8,701 nucleotides of DNA from Gammaproteobacteria bacterium. GTDB lineage: Bacteria; Pseudomonadota; Gammaproteobacteria; Arenicellales; Arenicellaceae. Every line of letters begins with the position of its first letter. The first letter of the stretch is position 1. The position numbers and the translations under genes were made by a program. This document shows, piece after piece, positions 1-5,719 of the stretch. Under the pieces are notes generated by a model that was not told the origin of the DNA, made no database searches, and saw nothing but the letters and a program-made list of their open reading frames with translations. The stretch is taken from positions 1 to 8,701 of the forward strand of contig DNHK01000363.1 in the NCBI GenBank assembly GCA_003485905.1, in the 5' to 3' direction.

Positions 1-473
1 CAATGCAACTTTTTGCTGTAAGTTCCGACTTCGACAATATAATTTTTAATATTAGTTTGGAATTGGATATTGACCCGGCCTTGGTTAAGGCGGTGATTCA
101 TTCTGAATCTGCATTTGATCAATTTGCGGTTTCTAGTAGAGGTGCCAACGGGCTGATGCAATTAATGCCTGAAACCGCAGAAAGGTTTGCTGTAGCAGAC
201 CCGTTTAATGCGGAGCAAAATATACGTGGTGGTGCGCGGTTTCTAAAGCATCTGCTTTTGACATTCGAGAATGACGAGCGATTGGCAGTAGCAGCATATA
301 ATGCGGGCCCTGGGAGGGTTCTATATTATGGAAATGTACCGCCATTTGTAGAAACCTATACATTTGTTTATAAAGTGTTAGGTTTACGCAAGTTGTACGC
401 CGATTTGTATGCTGATTATAAGGATAAATCCGGTAAATCACTCGCCTCGCTAGAGGCTTCGATTTCAACGTAA
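1..473 (+). CDS. Lytic transglycosylase, SLT domain protein (5' end outside the window)
   Basis: This is the C-terminal part of a soluble lytic transglycosylase (SLT, lysozyme-like fold), an envelope enzyme that cleaves the MurNAc-GlcNAc bond of peptidoglycan to give 1,6-anhydro ends. Counting from the ATG at position 3, the family motifs appear in order: HSESAFD with the catalytic glutamate at about residue 35, GLMQLMP (50-56), AAYNAGP (97-103) and VPPFVETYTFVYKVL (112-126). The frame is open to the first base of the window, and no signal peptide or ribosome-binding site precedes the SLT core, so the ATG at 3 is probably internal and the true start lies upstream. The C-terminal tail after the core is short and polar. 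The gene ends 197 bp before arsM and is not obviously linked to the arsenic genes. The SLT call is firm; the subfamily cannot be fixed without the N-terminus. Confidence 0.9.
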   Translation, partial: MQLFAVSSDFDNIIFNISLELDIDPALVKAVIHSESAFDQFAVSSRGANGLMQLMPETAERFAVADPFNAEQNIRGGARFLKHLLLTFENDERLAVAAYNAGPGRVLYYGNVPPFVETYTFVYKVLGLRKLYADLYADYKDKSGKSLASLEASIST

Positions 474-670
474 AGGGAATTTGCCTAGGCTAGGATGCAG
501 GGTAAGTACGGGATGATATGTGGAGCAGGAATTGGGCTTCTACAGATAGTAATTTCGACGTAATATTCTACGCGAACAAACGGTCATACTGATCTAGCGC
601 AATTGTCTTGGAACTGCGATAGTGTCGCAATGAAACAGAGAATGAATATGCGATATTTTTTGGAGAAAAT
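474..670. other. Intergenic region upstream of arsM with two short inverted repeats
   Basis: No convincing gene is present in these 197 bases. They must hold the promoter of the arsenic operon, but I could not find a clean -35/-10 pair. Visible structure: an 8-bp palindrome GCCTAGGC at 483-490; a bulged inverted repeat at 554-576 (TTCG-a-CGTA against TACGCGAA, six-base loop); and a perfect 5-bp inverted repeat TGCGA/TCGCA at 615-619 and 625-629. The arsM Shine-Dalgarno sequence GGAG lies at 662-665. No U-tract hairpin terminating the upstream gene was found. Confidence 0.5.
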
Positions 671-1732
671 ATGTACACCGAAGTAAGTGAATATTATGGT
701 AAGACCCTGCAGGGGTCTGAAGATTTAAAAACCGATGCCTGTTGTACAGATACTGATTTACCGGCGCATGTAAAAACCAATCTCTCGAATATACACGACG
801 AGGTATTGGCTCGTTATTACGGCTGCGGTTTGGTAGCACCGCAAGTATTAGAAGGCGCGCGCATTCTTGATTTGGGTAGTGGTAGTGGGCGAGATGTCTA
901 TGCGTTGGCACAAGAAGTTGGAGAACATGGTGCAGTTGTTGGTGTGGATATGACTGACGAGCAGCTGGAGATTGCTAATCGACACATCGAGTACCATCGG
1001 GATAAATTTGGTTACGCCAAGGCAAACACTGAATTCCATAAGGGTTATATTGAGAAGCTTGATGAATTAGATCTGGAACCGGCAAGTTTCGATGTGGTGA
1101 TTTCTAACTGTGTTATTAACCTTTCGCCTGATAAGGAGTCAGTGCTTAAGCAAGTATGGAATTTGCTTAAACCCGGTGGCGAAATGTACTTTTCTGATGT
1201 TTATTCCGACCGCAGAGTACCGATGGAGCTCACCAAAGATCCGGTGTTATATGGCGAGTGTTTATCAGGTGCTTTGTACTGGAATGACTTTTTGACACTG
1301 GCAAAAGGTGCCGGGTTTGTTGATCCAAGATTAGTGGACGATCGACCATTGGCCATCGATAATGCTGAAATTGAGGCAAAGATTTCACCTATTAATTTTT
1401 TCTCAGCAACCTATCGTTTATTCAAAATTGAGGATTTAGATAGCTCCTGTGAGGATTATGGGCAGGCAGTGATCTACAAAGGTAATATTCCCCTGCATGC
1501 CGATAGGTTTGTTTTAGATACACATCATTCGATTGAAAAAGGAAGAGTTTTTCCTGTTTGTCGGAATACATTTAGAATGCTCGGTGAATCACGCTTTGCC
1601 GAGTATTTTGAGTTTATAGGGAACGGTGAGAATCACTTTGGTATTTTCCCGGATTGCGGCGAATTGATGCCTTTTTCATCCGTACAGTCTAATTCTGCTT
1701 CCACTAAGACAGATTCATCAAGCTGCTGCTAG
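671..1732 (+). CDS. arsM: Arsenite S-adenosylmethionine methyltransferase ArsM
   Basis: ArsM transfers methyl groups from S-adenosylmethionine to trivalent arsenic in the cytoplasm, giving mono-, di- and trimethyl products. In this setting dimethylarsenite would feed the next enzyme. The protein has 353 residues. The SAM-binding Rossmann fold starts at LDLGSGSGRDVY (67-78), with the acidic residue in GVDM (91-94) following the next strand. The four cysteines known from characterised ArsM enzymes are all identifiable: Cys24/25 (ACC), Cys52 (YYGCG), Cys147 (SNCVINLSPDK) and Cys197 (GECLSGA). The 50-residue spacing of the last two matches the algal enzyme. A C-terminal domain (about 235-335) follows the methyltransferase core, and the protein ends SSSCC, a vicinal thiol pair that may bind arsenic. 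The start is set by GGAG five bases upstream of the ATG. The stop codon overlaps the ribosome-binding site of arsS, supporting co-transcription. Confidence 0.95.
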   Translation: MYTEVSEYYGKTLQGSEDLKTDACCTDTDLPAHVKTNLSNIHDEVLARYYGCGLVAPQVLEGARILDLGSGSGRDVYALAQEVGEHGAVVGVDMTDEQLEIANRHIEYHRDKFGYAKANTEFHKGYIEKLDELDLEPASFDVVISNCVINLSPDKESVLKQVWNLLKPGGEMYFSDVYSDRRVPMELTKDPVLYGECLSGALYWNDFLTLAKGAGFVDPRLVDDRPLAIDNAEIEAKISPINFFSATYRLFKIEDLDSSCEDYGQAVIYKGNIPLHADRFVLDTHHSIEKGRVFPVCRNTFRMLGESRFAEYFEFIGNGENHFGIFPDCGELMPFSSVQSNSASTKTDSSSCC

Positions 1733-1742
1733 GATAAATTTT

Positions 1743-2702
1743 ATGCACGATATGCGAACATTGCTGCAGCCAAGTGACTTCCCTGCGATTCATCGGAAAG
1801 AGGTAACTACTCTTCAGGTGAATTTGGGATACACGTGTAATCAGACTTGCTTGCATTGTCACGTTAATGCGGGGCCAACTCGTAAAGAGCAAATGAGTCG
1901 GGATACCATAGATTTGGTTCTTGATGTTCTACGAAAAACTAATGTAACTACGTTGGATCTAACCGGTGGAGCTCCAGAGCTGAATGTGAATTTTCGATAT
2001 TTAGCAGCTGAGGCCCGAAAGTTAAATGTACATGTTATAGATCGCTGTAATCTGACGATTCTTAGCGAGCCTGGCCAGTCTGATTTGGCAGAGTTTTTGG
2101 CCGAGCATGAAATCGAGGTTGTGGCATCACTACCGTGTTATCTTGAGGATAATGTTGATGCCCAACGTGGTGATGGCGTGTATCAGCGGAGTATGGATGG
2201 TTTGCGAGCCTTGAACGAATTGGGATACGCCAAGGTGGATAGTCCGTTAATTTTGAATTTGGTATACAACCCCGTCGGGCCATACCTGCCCCCTCCACAA
2301 ATGCAACTGGAGGAAGATTATCATCGAGAATTAAAAACTCGCTTTGGCGTTGAGTTTAACACCTTGTTTACAATCACGAATATGCCAATTTCTAGGTTTG
2401 GCAGCACCTTGGTTTCGCATAAGCAATTCGATGATTATATGGTTCTATTGCGAGGTGCAATGAAAGTAGAGAACCTTGAGTCAGTGATGTGTCGGGATAT
2501 TGTTAGTGTGGACTATCAAGGTTTTTTATACGACTGCGATTTTAACCAGATGCTTGATATACCTCTGGGTGGGACTACCAAGAAAAAACATCTGCGAACG
2601 TTACTGGAAGAGAACATAAATGGGGCAAAAATTGCGGTAGCAAATCACTGTTATGGCTGCACTGCTGGGCAAGGTTCTAGTTGCGGGGGCGCGCTGGACT
2701 AA
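1743..2702 (+). CDS. arsS: Arsenosugar biosynthesis radical SAM protein ArsS
   Basis: ArsS is a radical SAM enzyme reported to attach dimethylarsenic to a 5'-deoxyadenosyl group, the step that commits methylated arsenic to arsenosugars. The 319-residue protein carries the [4Fe-4S] motif CNQTCLHC (Cys32, Cys36, Cys39) in a radical SAM barrel that includes the SAM-contacting segment DLTGGAPEL (72-80). The C-terminal DUF3641-type cysteine-rich domain has MCRD (Cys250), YDCDFNQ (Cys265) and HCYGCTAGQGSSCGG (Cys303, 306, 314), which probably binds a second cluster. Further cysteines lie at 102 and 132. Some family members are selenoproteins; this one has ordinary cysteine at every visible position. 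The ATG has AGGA eight bases upstream, overlapping the arsM stop. A second ATG three codons in is possible but less well spaced. The gene sits 10 bp after arsM and 1 bp before the next gene if that starts at GTG 2704. Confidence 0.95.
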   Translation: MHDMRTLLQPSDFPAIHRKEVTTLQVNLGYTCNQTCLHCHVNAGPTRKEQMSRDTIDLVLDVLRKTNVTTLDLTGGAPELNVNFRYLAAEARKLNVHVIDRCNLTILSEPGQSDLAEFLAEHEIEVVASLPCYLEDNVDAQRGDGVYQRSMDGLRALNELGYAKVDSPLILNLVYNPVGPYLPPPQMQLEEDYHRELKTRFGVEFNTLFTITNMPISRFGSTLVSHKQFDDYMVLLRGAMKVENLESVMCRDIVSVDYQGFLYDCDFNQMLDIPLGGTTKKKHLRTLLEENINGAKIAVANHCYGCTAGQGSSCGGALD

Positions 2703-2703
2703 C

Positions 2704-3372
2704 GTGATTTCGGTCGTTATTCCGGTTCTCCGCGAGGCGGAAAACATATCTACTTTGCGTCAGTCGACACAAACGTTTCGAACCCTAGGGGCTGAAGTTA
2801 TTATTGTCGATGGAGGCAGTGATGATGGCACGCTGGATCTGGTGCGGTCATTGGCCGATCAGCTTGTACACGCGCCAACAGGGCGTGCGAAACAAATGAA
2901 TGCCGGAGCTGAAGTCGCTAGTGGTCAGATATTGCTATTCTTGCATGCGGATACATTTCTCTCAGAAGAGGTGTTCAGGGAAAGTTTTGATGAAATTTGG
3001 GGTAGCCAATGGGGCCGGTTTGATATTCGTATTGATAGTTCAAAGTACCTATACAGAGTGATTGAGTTTCTTATTAATCTTAGAAGCCGATTGTCTGGAA
3101 TAGCCACCGGGGATCAAGCAATCTTTGTCAAAAAGACACTATTTACAGATATGGGGGGATTTGCTGACATTCCATTGATGGAAGATGTAGAGATATGTCG
3201 TCGTTTGAAAGCGAAGGTTCGACCAGTCTGTTTGAATCAAAAAGTGGTTACTTCTGCACGTTATTGGGAGAGAAATGGACCATTTAGAACTATCTTCCGA
3301 ATGTGGGGTATACGATTTGCATATTGGATAGGGGTATCGCCTGAGTATCTAGTTGAACGTTACTATCGTTAA
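2704..3372 (+). CDS. TIGR04283-type arsenosugar biosynthesis glycosyltransferase
   Basis: A GT-A fold, family-2-like glycosyltransferase of the subfamily that travels with ArsS. It is presumed to act on the arsenic-bearing ribose intermediate in the cytoplasm, but substrate and reaction have not to my knowledge been shown. From GTG 2704 the product is 222 residues: N-terminal ISVVIPVLREAENI, nucleotide-sugar site IIVDGGSDDGT (33-43), the DxD-like HAD (81-83), TGDQAIF (135-141) and MEDVE (159-163), which probably supplies the catalytic acid. There is no signal peptide or clear membrane anchor. An ATG at 2653 in the same frame would add 17 residues inside the arsS coding sequence. I prefer GTG 2704 because it removes the overlap and puts the first beta strand at the N-terminus, as is usual for the fold, although neither start has a strong ribosome-binding site. 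Translation is probably coupled to arsS. Confidence 0.87.
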   Translation: MISVVIPVLREAENISTLRQSTQTFRTLGAEVIIVDGGSDDGTLDLVRSLADQLVHAPTGRAKQMNAGAEVASGQILLFLHADTFLSEEVFRESFDEIWGSQWGRFDIRIDSSKYLYRVIEFLINLRSRLSGIATGDQAIFVKKTLFTDMGGFADIPLMEDVEICRRLKAKVRPVCLNQKVVTSARYWERNGPFRTIFRMWGIRFAYWIGVSPEYLVERYYR

Positions 3373-3404
3373 TTTGATGCCTGCGTAGCCACCACCTCGC
3401 ACTA

Positions 3405-4013
3405 ATGAAAGGATGCATTCAAATTTTTGCTAAAGCTCCGATAGCTGGGAAGGTGAAGACGCGTATGCAGCCAGAGCTTGACGCTAATCAAAGCGTGGAA
3501 TTAGCCAAAAAGTTATTGCATCATAGCTGCCATACGGCCAACGAATACGGCGATGCCGAGGTGCAGCTATGGTGCGCGCCAGATACAAGGCATTCGTATT
3601 TTCAAGAGTTAGCTGAAAAGTTTTCGCTAACTCTGTTTGCTCAGCAGGGTGAACACCTTGGACAGCGTATGATTAATGCAATGAACCACGCTTTGGAATT
3701 AGGGTTACGGCCCATGTTAATCGGAGCGGATTGTCCCTTTATTGACGATCAGTACTTAGATGCCGGATTTACGTCTCTCGATCGGCATGATGTAGTGCTG
3801 GGGCCCGCAACCGATGGGGGTTACGTACTGGTTGGTAGCAAAGCGGTGTTTGCGAACGATTGTTTCGAAGGAATTGAATGGGGCACGAAAGATGTATTGC
3901 AACAAACTTTACAAAAACTCATTGATGATGGATTGAGTTTCGAATTACTAGGTCCTTTAGCGGATATTGATCGTTATCAAGACCTTGAACTACTCGTTGA
4001 TCTTTTTGAGTGA
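3405..4013 (+). CDS. TIGR04282-type arsenosugar biosynthesis transferase (DUF2064)
   Basis: A 202-residue DUF2064 protein with a GT-A/nucleotidyltransferase fold related to CofC- and MobA-like enzymes. It is the second of the two transferases regularly found beside ArsS, and is thought to help build or activate the sugar part of arsenosugars; the exact reaction is unknown. Visible motifs: FAKAPIAGKVKTRM (8-21), a phosphate-binding loop with the conserved GKVKTR; IGADCPFID (106-114), a likely metal/nucleotide site; GPATDGGYVLVG (133-144); IEWGT (157-161); and DID (187-189). The ATG lies 32 bp after the preceding stop. No good Shine-Dalgarno sequence is visible there, which is unusual for this operon, but the N-terminus matches the family start. 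It is the last gene before the terminator at 4119-4142. There is no signal peptide, so the enzyme is cytoplasmic. Confidence 0.9.
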   Translation: MKGCIQIFAKAPIAGKVKTRMQPELDANQSVELAKKLLHHSCHTANEYGDAEVQLWCAPDTRHSYFQELAEKFSLTLFAQQGEHLGQRMINAMNHALELGLRPMLIGADCPFIDDQYLDAGFTSLDRHDVVLGPATDGGYVLVGSKAVFANDCFEGIEWGTKDVLQQTLQKLIDDGLSFELLGPLADIDRYQDLELLVDLFE

Positions 4014-4118
4014 TTAGTATTAGTGATTCTTCCAAATCTCTGTTTTTGTATTTGATATTAGCGCTTGGTATCAGTGACCAATAAGCTTGTTTTTGTAAAC
4101 AATCCAGGCATAAAAAAA

Positions 4119-4142
4119 GCCCGGACAAGCCGGGCCTTTTTT
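4119..4142. terminator. Bidirectional intrinsic terminator between convergent units
   Basis: A GCCCGG stem (4119-4124), ACAAG loop (4125-4129) and CCGGGC (4130-4135) are followed on the plus strand by C and six T (4137-4142). The stem is preceded by seven A (4112-4118), which become a seven-T tract on the minus strand. The element therefore ends both the plus-strand arsenosugar operon, about 105 bp after its last stop, and the minus-strand gene whose stop is at 4154. Confidence 0.9.
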
Positions 4143-4153
4143 ACAAGTCACTA

Positions 4154-4798
4154 CTAGTCTGTTGCGAAACAGTAGAAGTAACCATTGCCCCCAGTGGCTT
4201 GTAGATTTTCTTGGCCACAACCACGTGATGGGTGTGCGGAATTCCAAGAAGTAGGATTATCACCGCCGCCTTGGCGATCGTGATGTCCTACAAGAGCGCT
4301 GCCATCTTCGCTATTACTCGTCCAGTTCCCGCAGGTTGTGTCACCGTCAGCTGACGAAGCGGTGCCGTCCATCATCGAACCCGTCATAACATCGTGCATA
4401 TTCGGAGTATCACCGCGGCCGTTAATAACGGCACCTGTTTCAGATACAGAGTTTTCTTTACTCGTCTGAACGTTATCGCTGTGTAGATCATCTACATCAC
4501 TAGCGATCATTACGCCATTAGCGTTGTACCACGGGCCGCTACCTATACGATCGCGCGCATTTTCGCCGCCGTCACCACTAGTGCTTAAATACGCCGCCCA
4601 GGTTCTATTGCCAGCACCAGCTGCAGTTGCTAGTGCTGTACAGTGGGCGTCAGCTCCAGCGATTCCACCTAGATTTGCGCCATCGCCCGAACCGCTGCCA
4701 GTCATGAAAAAACTCATTCCAGTGTCTTGAGCCATGGCAGCTGGGCCCGCTAAGAGCGCTGCTAAACCAATGCTTAATAGTGATGTTCTTTTGTTCAT
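4154..4798 (-). CDS. Secreted four-cysteine protein, lectin-like (function unknown)
   Basis: A 214-residue exported protein. A clean signal peptide (MNKRTSLLSIGLAALLAGPA, then AMA before Q24) suggests cleavage after Ala23, leaving a mature protein of about 191 residues, rich in Gly, Asp, Ser and Asn and low in Lys. Motifs include SGDGANLGG (36-45), GADAHC (48-53), TWAAYLS (66-72), ARDRIGSGPWYN (81-92), VDDLH (102-106), GRGDTPN (127-133), TSWNSAH (183-189) and the C-terminal YFYCFA. The four cysteines (53, 156, 194, 210) could form two disulfides. Sequences of this kind recur in proteobacteria and are, as I recall, sometimes labelled lectin, with a look of collagen-XVIII/DUF1554-like folds; I treat that as a weak lead, not a function. 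The start is supported by GGAG (4807-4810 on the complementary strand) eight bases before the ATG. The gene has its own upstream gap and shares the terminator at 4119-4142. Confidence 0.85.
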   Translation of the reverse strand: MNKRTSLLSIGLAALLAGPAAMAQDTGMSFFMTGSGSGDGANLGGIAGADAHCTALATAAGAGNRTWAAYLSTSGDGGENARDRIGSGPWYNANGVMIASDVDDLHSDNVQTSKENSVSETGAVINGRGDTPNMHDVMTGSMMDGTASSADGDTTCGNWTSNSEDGSALVGHHDRQGGGDNPTSWNSAHPSRGCGQENLQATGGNGYFYCFATD

Positions 4799-4825
4799 TT
4801 CTAATACTCCGATTGGTAATTTTTA

Positions 4826-4831
4826 ATTATA
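4826..4831 (-). promoter_or_regulatory. Possible -10 element of the lectin-like gene
   Basis: The minus strand reads TATAAT, a perfect sigma-70 -10 hexamer, 27 bases before the ATG at 4798, in a strongly AT-rich stretch. Transcription would start near 4819, leaving a leader of about 20 bases that contains the GGAG ribosome-binding site. No good -35 hexamer sits at 16-18 bases, so the call is tentative. Confidence 0.35.
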
Positions 4832-4932
4832 AAGATAAAATTAGCTGCCGCATATTATCAGAAAATCTTAAAATTTTTATTTTCCGAAGGCTGAACCATA
4901 ACTTAAGTGCCTGATTAAGTTCCTTAACATAA

Positions 4933-4955
4933 AGCAGGCTTCTGAATCTCCTGCT
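4933..4955 (-). terminator. Possible weak terminator overlapping the CMD gene stop
   Basis: AGCAGG (4933-4938) pairs with CCTGCT (4950-4955) across an 11-base loop, and on the minus strand the stem is followed by TTTATGTT. The hairpin overlaps the stop codon of the exported CMD gene. The stem is only 6 bp and the U-tract is poor, so it may merely slow transcription or be chance. Confidence 0.3.
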
Positions 4956-5571
4956 AGTCAGGGAAACGAGGCAATTTTTGAGCACCTTCTGGTGGTTTGT
5001 ATTGTGCGACATTCATTTGCATCGCCAACAGAGTGTAGTAAGCATTTATGCCGGTTAAATCTACTATACCTTTGTCGCCAAATCTCTGTTGTGCTAGCTG
5101 ATAGGTCTCATCGCTTACGCTTTTATTGCGATGTAATTCCGTAGAGAAGTTATAAACTATTTCTTCATCATCACTCATGTTGGTCGGTCGGCGTCCCTCG
5201 GCAATCGCATCAGCCGTATCGTCACTTATTCCCGCCTTCAAAGCAATAGGATGGTGTACAAACCATTCGTAGTCTTGCGTCCATTCTCGTGCGGTTATTA
5301 ATATCACTAGTTCGCTTAGAGTGTTTCCCAGAGCAGATTTGTAGCGTAAATAATCGCCCATGGAGCGGGCTAGGTTCATTACATCCGGGCTGTGCATTAG
5401 TGGTTGAAACGGACCAAAAACGGGTGCATTTCGTGCCTCTAGAAACACCGCCGCGGCAGCTTGTTGCTCTTCGTTATAACTTTCCGGGGGGATTACCGGC
5501 AAGCGTTCATCTGCCCATAGATTCGTCGCAACTATGGATCCCATAAATATCGTGGTTAAGAATTTCTTCAT
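4954..5571 (-). CDS. Exported carboxymuconolactone decarboxylase (CMD) family protein
   Basis: A 205-residue protein with an AhpD/CMD-type all-helical domain. An N-terminal signal peptide (MKKFLTTIFMGSIVATNLWA, probable cleavage after Ala20) points to the periplasm, whereas most CMD-family proteins are cytoplasmic. The core contains FGPFQPLMHSP (52-62), LSELVILITAREW (85-97), the EYEW-xxH-like segment YEWFVHHPIALKAGIS (101-116) and a C-terminal helical repeat. The mature protein has no cysteine, so the CxxC peroxidase centre of AhpD is absent. Conserved Glu96, Glu102, His106 and His107 would have to form any active site, as in decarboxylase- or hydrolase-like CMD members. An in-frame ATG 18 codons upstream (5625) is rejected because the stretch before Met19 is not signal-like. 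No strong ribosome-binding site precedes 5571. The substrate is unknown. Confidence 0.85.
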   Translation of the reverse strand: MKKFLTTIFMGSIVATNLWADERLPVIPPESYNEEQQAAAAVFLEARNAPVFGPFQPLMHSPDVMNLARSMGDYLRYKSALGNTLSELVILITAREWTQDYEWFVHHPIALKAGISDDTADAIAEGRRPTNMSDDEEIVYNFSTELHRNKSVSDETYQLAQQRFGDKGIVDLTGINAYYTLLAMQMNVAQYKPPEGAQKLPRFPD

Positions 5572-5628
5572 CGCAAATTTTAGATTAATTGTTAATTTGT
5601 TAAGATGGCAATCATTACAAAACAAATC

Positions 5629-5652
5629 TGCTGGCGGCGTTCGCTACCAGCA
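5629..5652. repeat. Hairpin, possible terminator of the 5720-6367 gene
   Basis: TGCTGG (5629-5634) pairs with CCAGCA (5647-5652). After one mismatch, GGC/GCT pairs further in, closed by a GTTC tetraloop. On the minus strand it is followed by AGATTTGTTTTG, a broken U-tract. It lies between the stop at 5720 and the next start at 5571, so a leaky intrinsic terminator is the simplest reading. Confidence 0.4.
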
Positions 5653-5657
5653 TAAGG

Positions 5658-5716
5658 TTTTTAGAACAGTGCGAACTTTGAATATCTATAGTCATATATC
5701 TCGGCTGTTCTAAAAA
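5658..5716. repeat. Perfect 12-bp inverted repeat with 35-bp spacer
   Basis: TTTTTAGAACAG (5658-5669) and CTGTTCTAAAAA (5705-5716) are exact reverse complements separated by 35 bases. The T-run is at the 5' side and the A-run at the 3' side, the opposite of an intrinsic terminator. The spacer is AT-rich and contains ATATCTATAG. The element lies just downstream of the minus-strand stop at 5720 and about 90 bp upstream of the CMD gene start. It could be a two-site operator or a cruciform/RNA hairpin. Confidence 0.6.
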
Positions 5717-5719
5717 AGA

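Noticed and set aside
474..670. A riboswitch or small RNA upstream of arsM
   Set aside because: Only short, weak inverted repeats are present and no known riboswitch core could be recognised.
594..911. Minus-strand frame of 105 codons across the arsM start
   Set aside because: It is antisense to the confidently identified arsM N-terminus and its product is His/Arg/Tyr-rich, typical of a shadow frame.
2062..2298. Minus-strand frame inside arsS
   Set aside because: Fully antisense to the radical SAM domain, with no start signal and no recognisable protein features.
4533..4733. Plus-strand frame inside the lectin-like gene (about 4524-4730)
   Set aside because: Proline/alanine-rich antisense shadow of a Gly/Asp-rich coding sequence.
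4827..5012. Minus-strand frame of 61 codons between the lectin-like and CMD genes
   Set aside because: It overlaps the C-terminal codons of the CMD gene, has no ribosome-binding site, covers the likely promoter of the lectin-like gene and reads as low-complexity basic/hydrophobic sequence.
5289..5546. Plus-strand frame of 85 codons inside the CMD gene
   Set aside because: Antisense to a gene with clear family motifs and a signal peptide; no ribosome-binding site.
5572..5625. N-terminal extension of the CMD protein to ATG 5625
   Set aside because: It would bury the signal peptide behind 18 polar residues with two cysteines; the ATG at 5571 starts a standard signal peptide.
5658..5716. Reading the 12-bp inverted repeat as an intrinsic terminator
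   Set aside because: The A- and T-runs are inside the repeat arms in the wrong order, and the 35-base loop is too long for a classic terminator.
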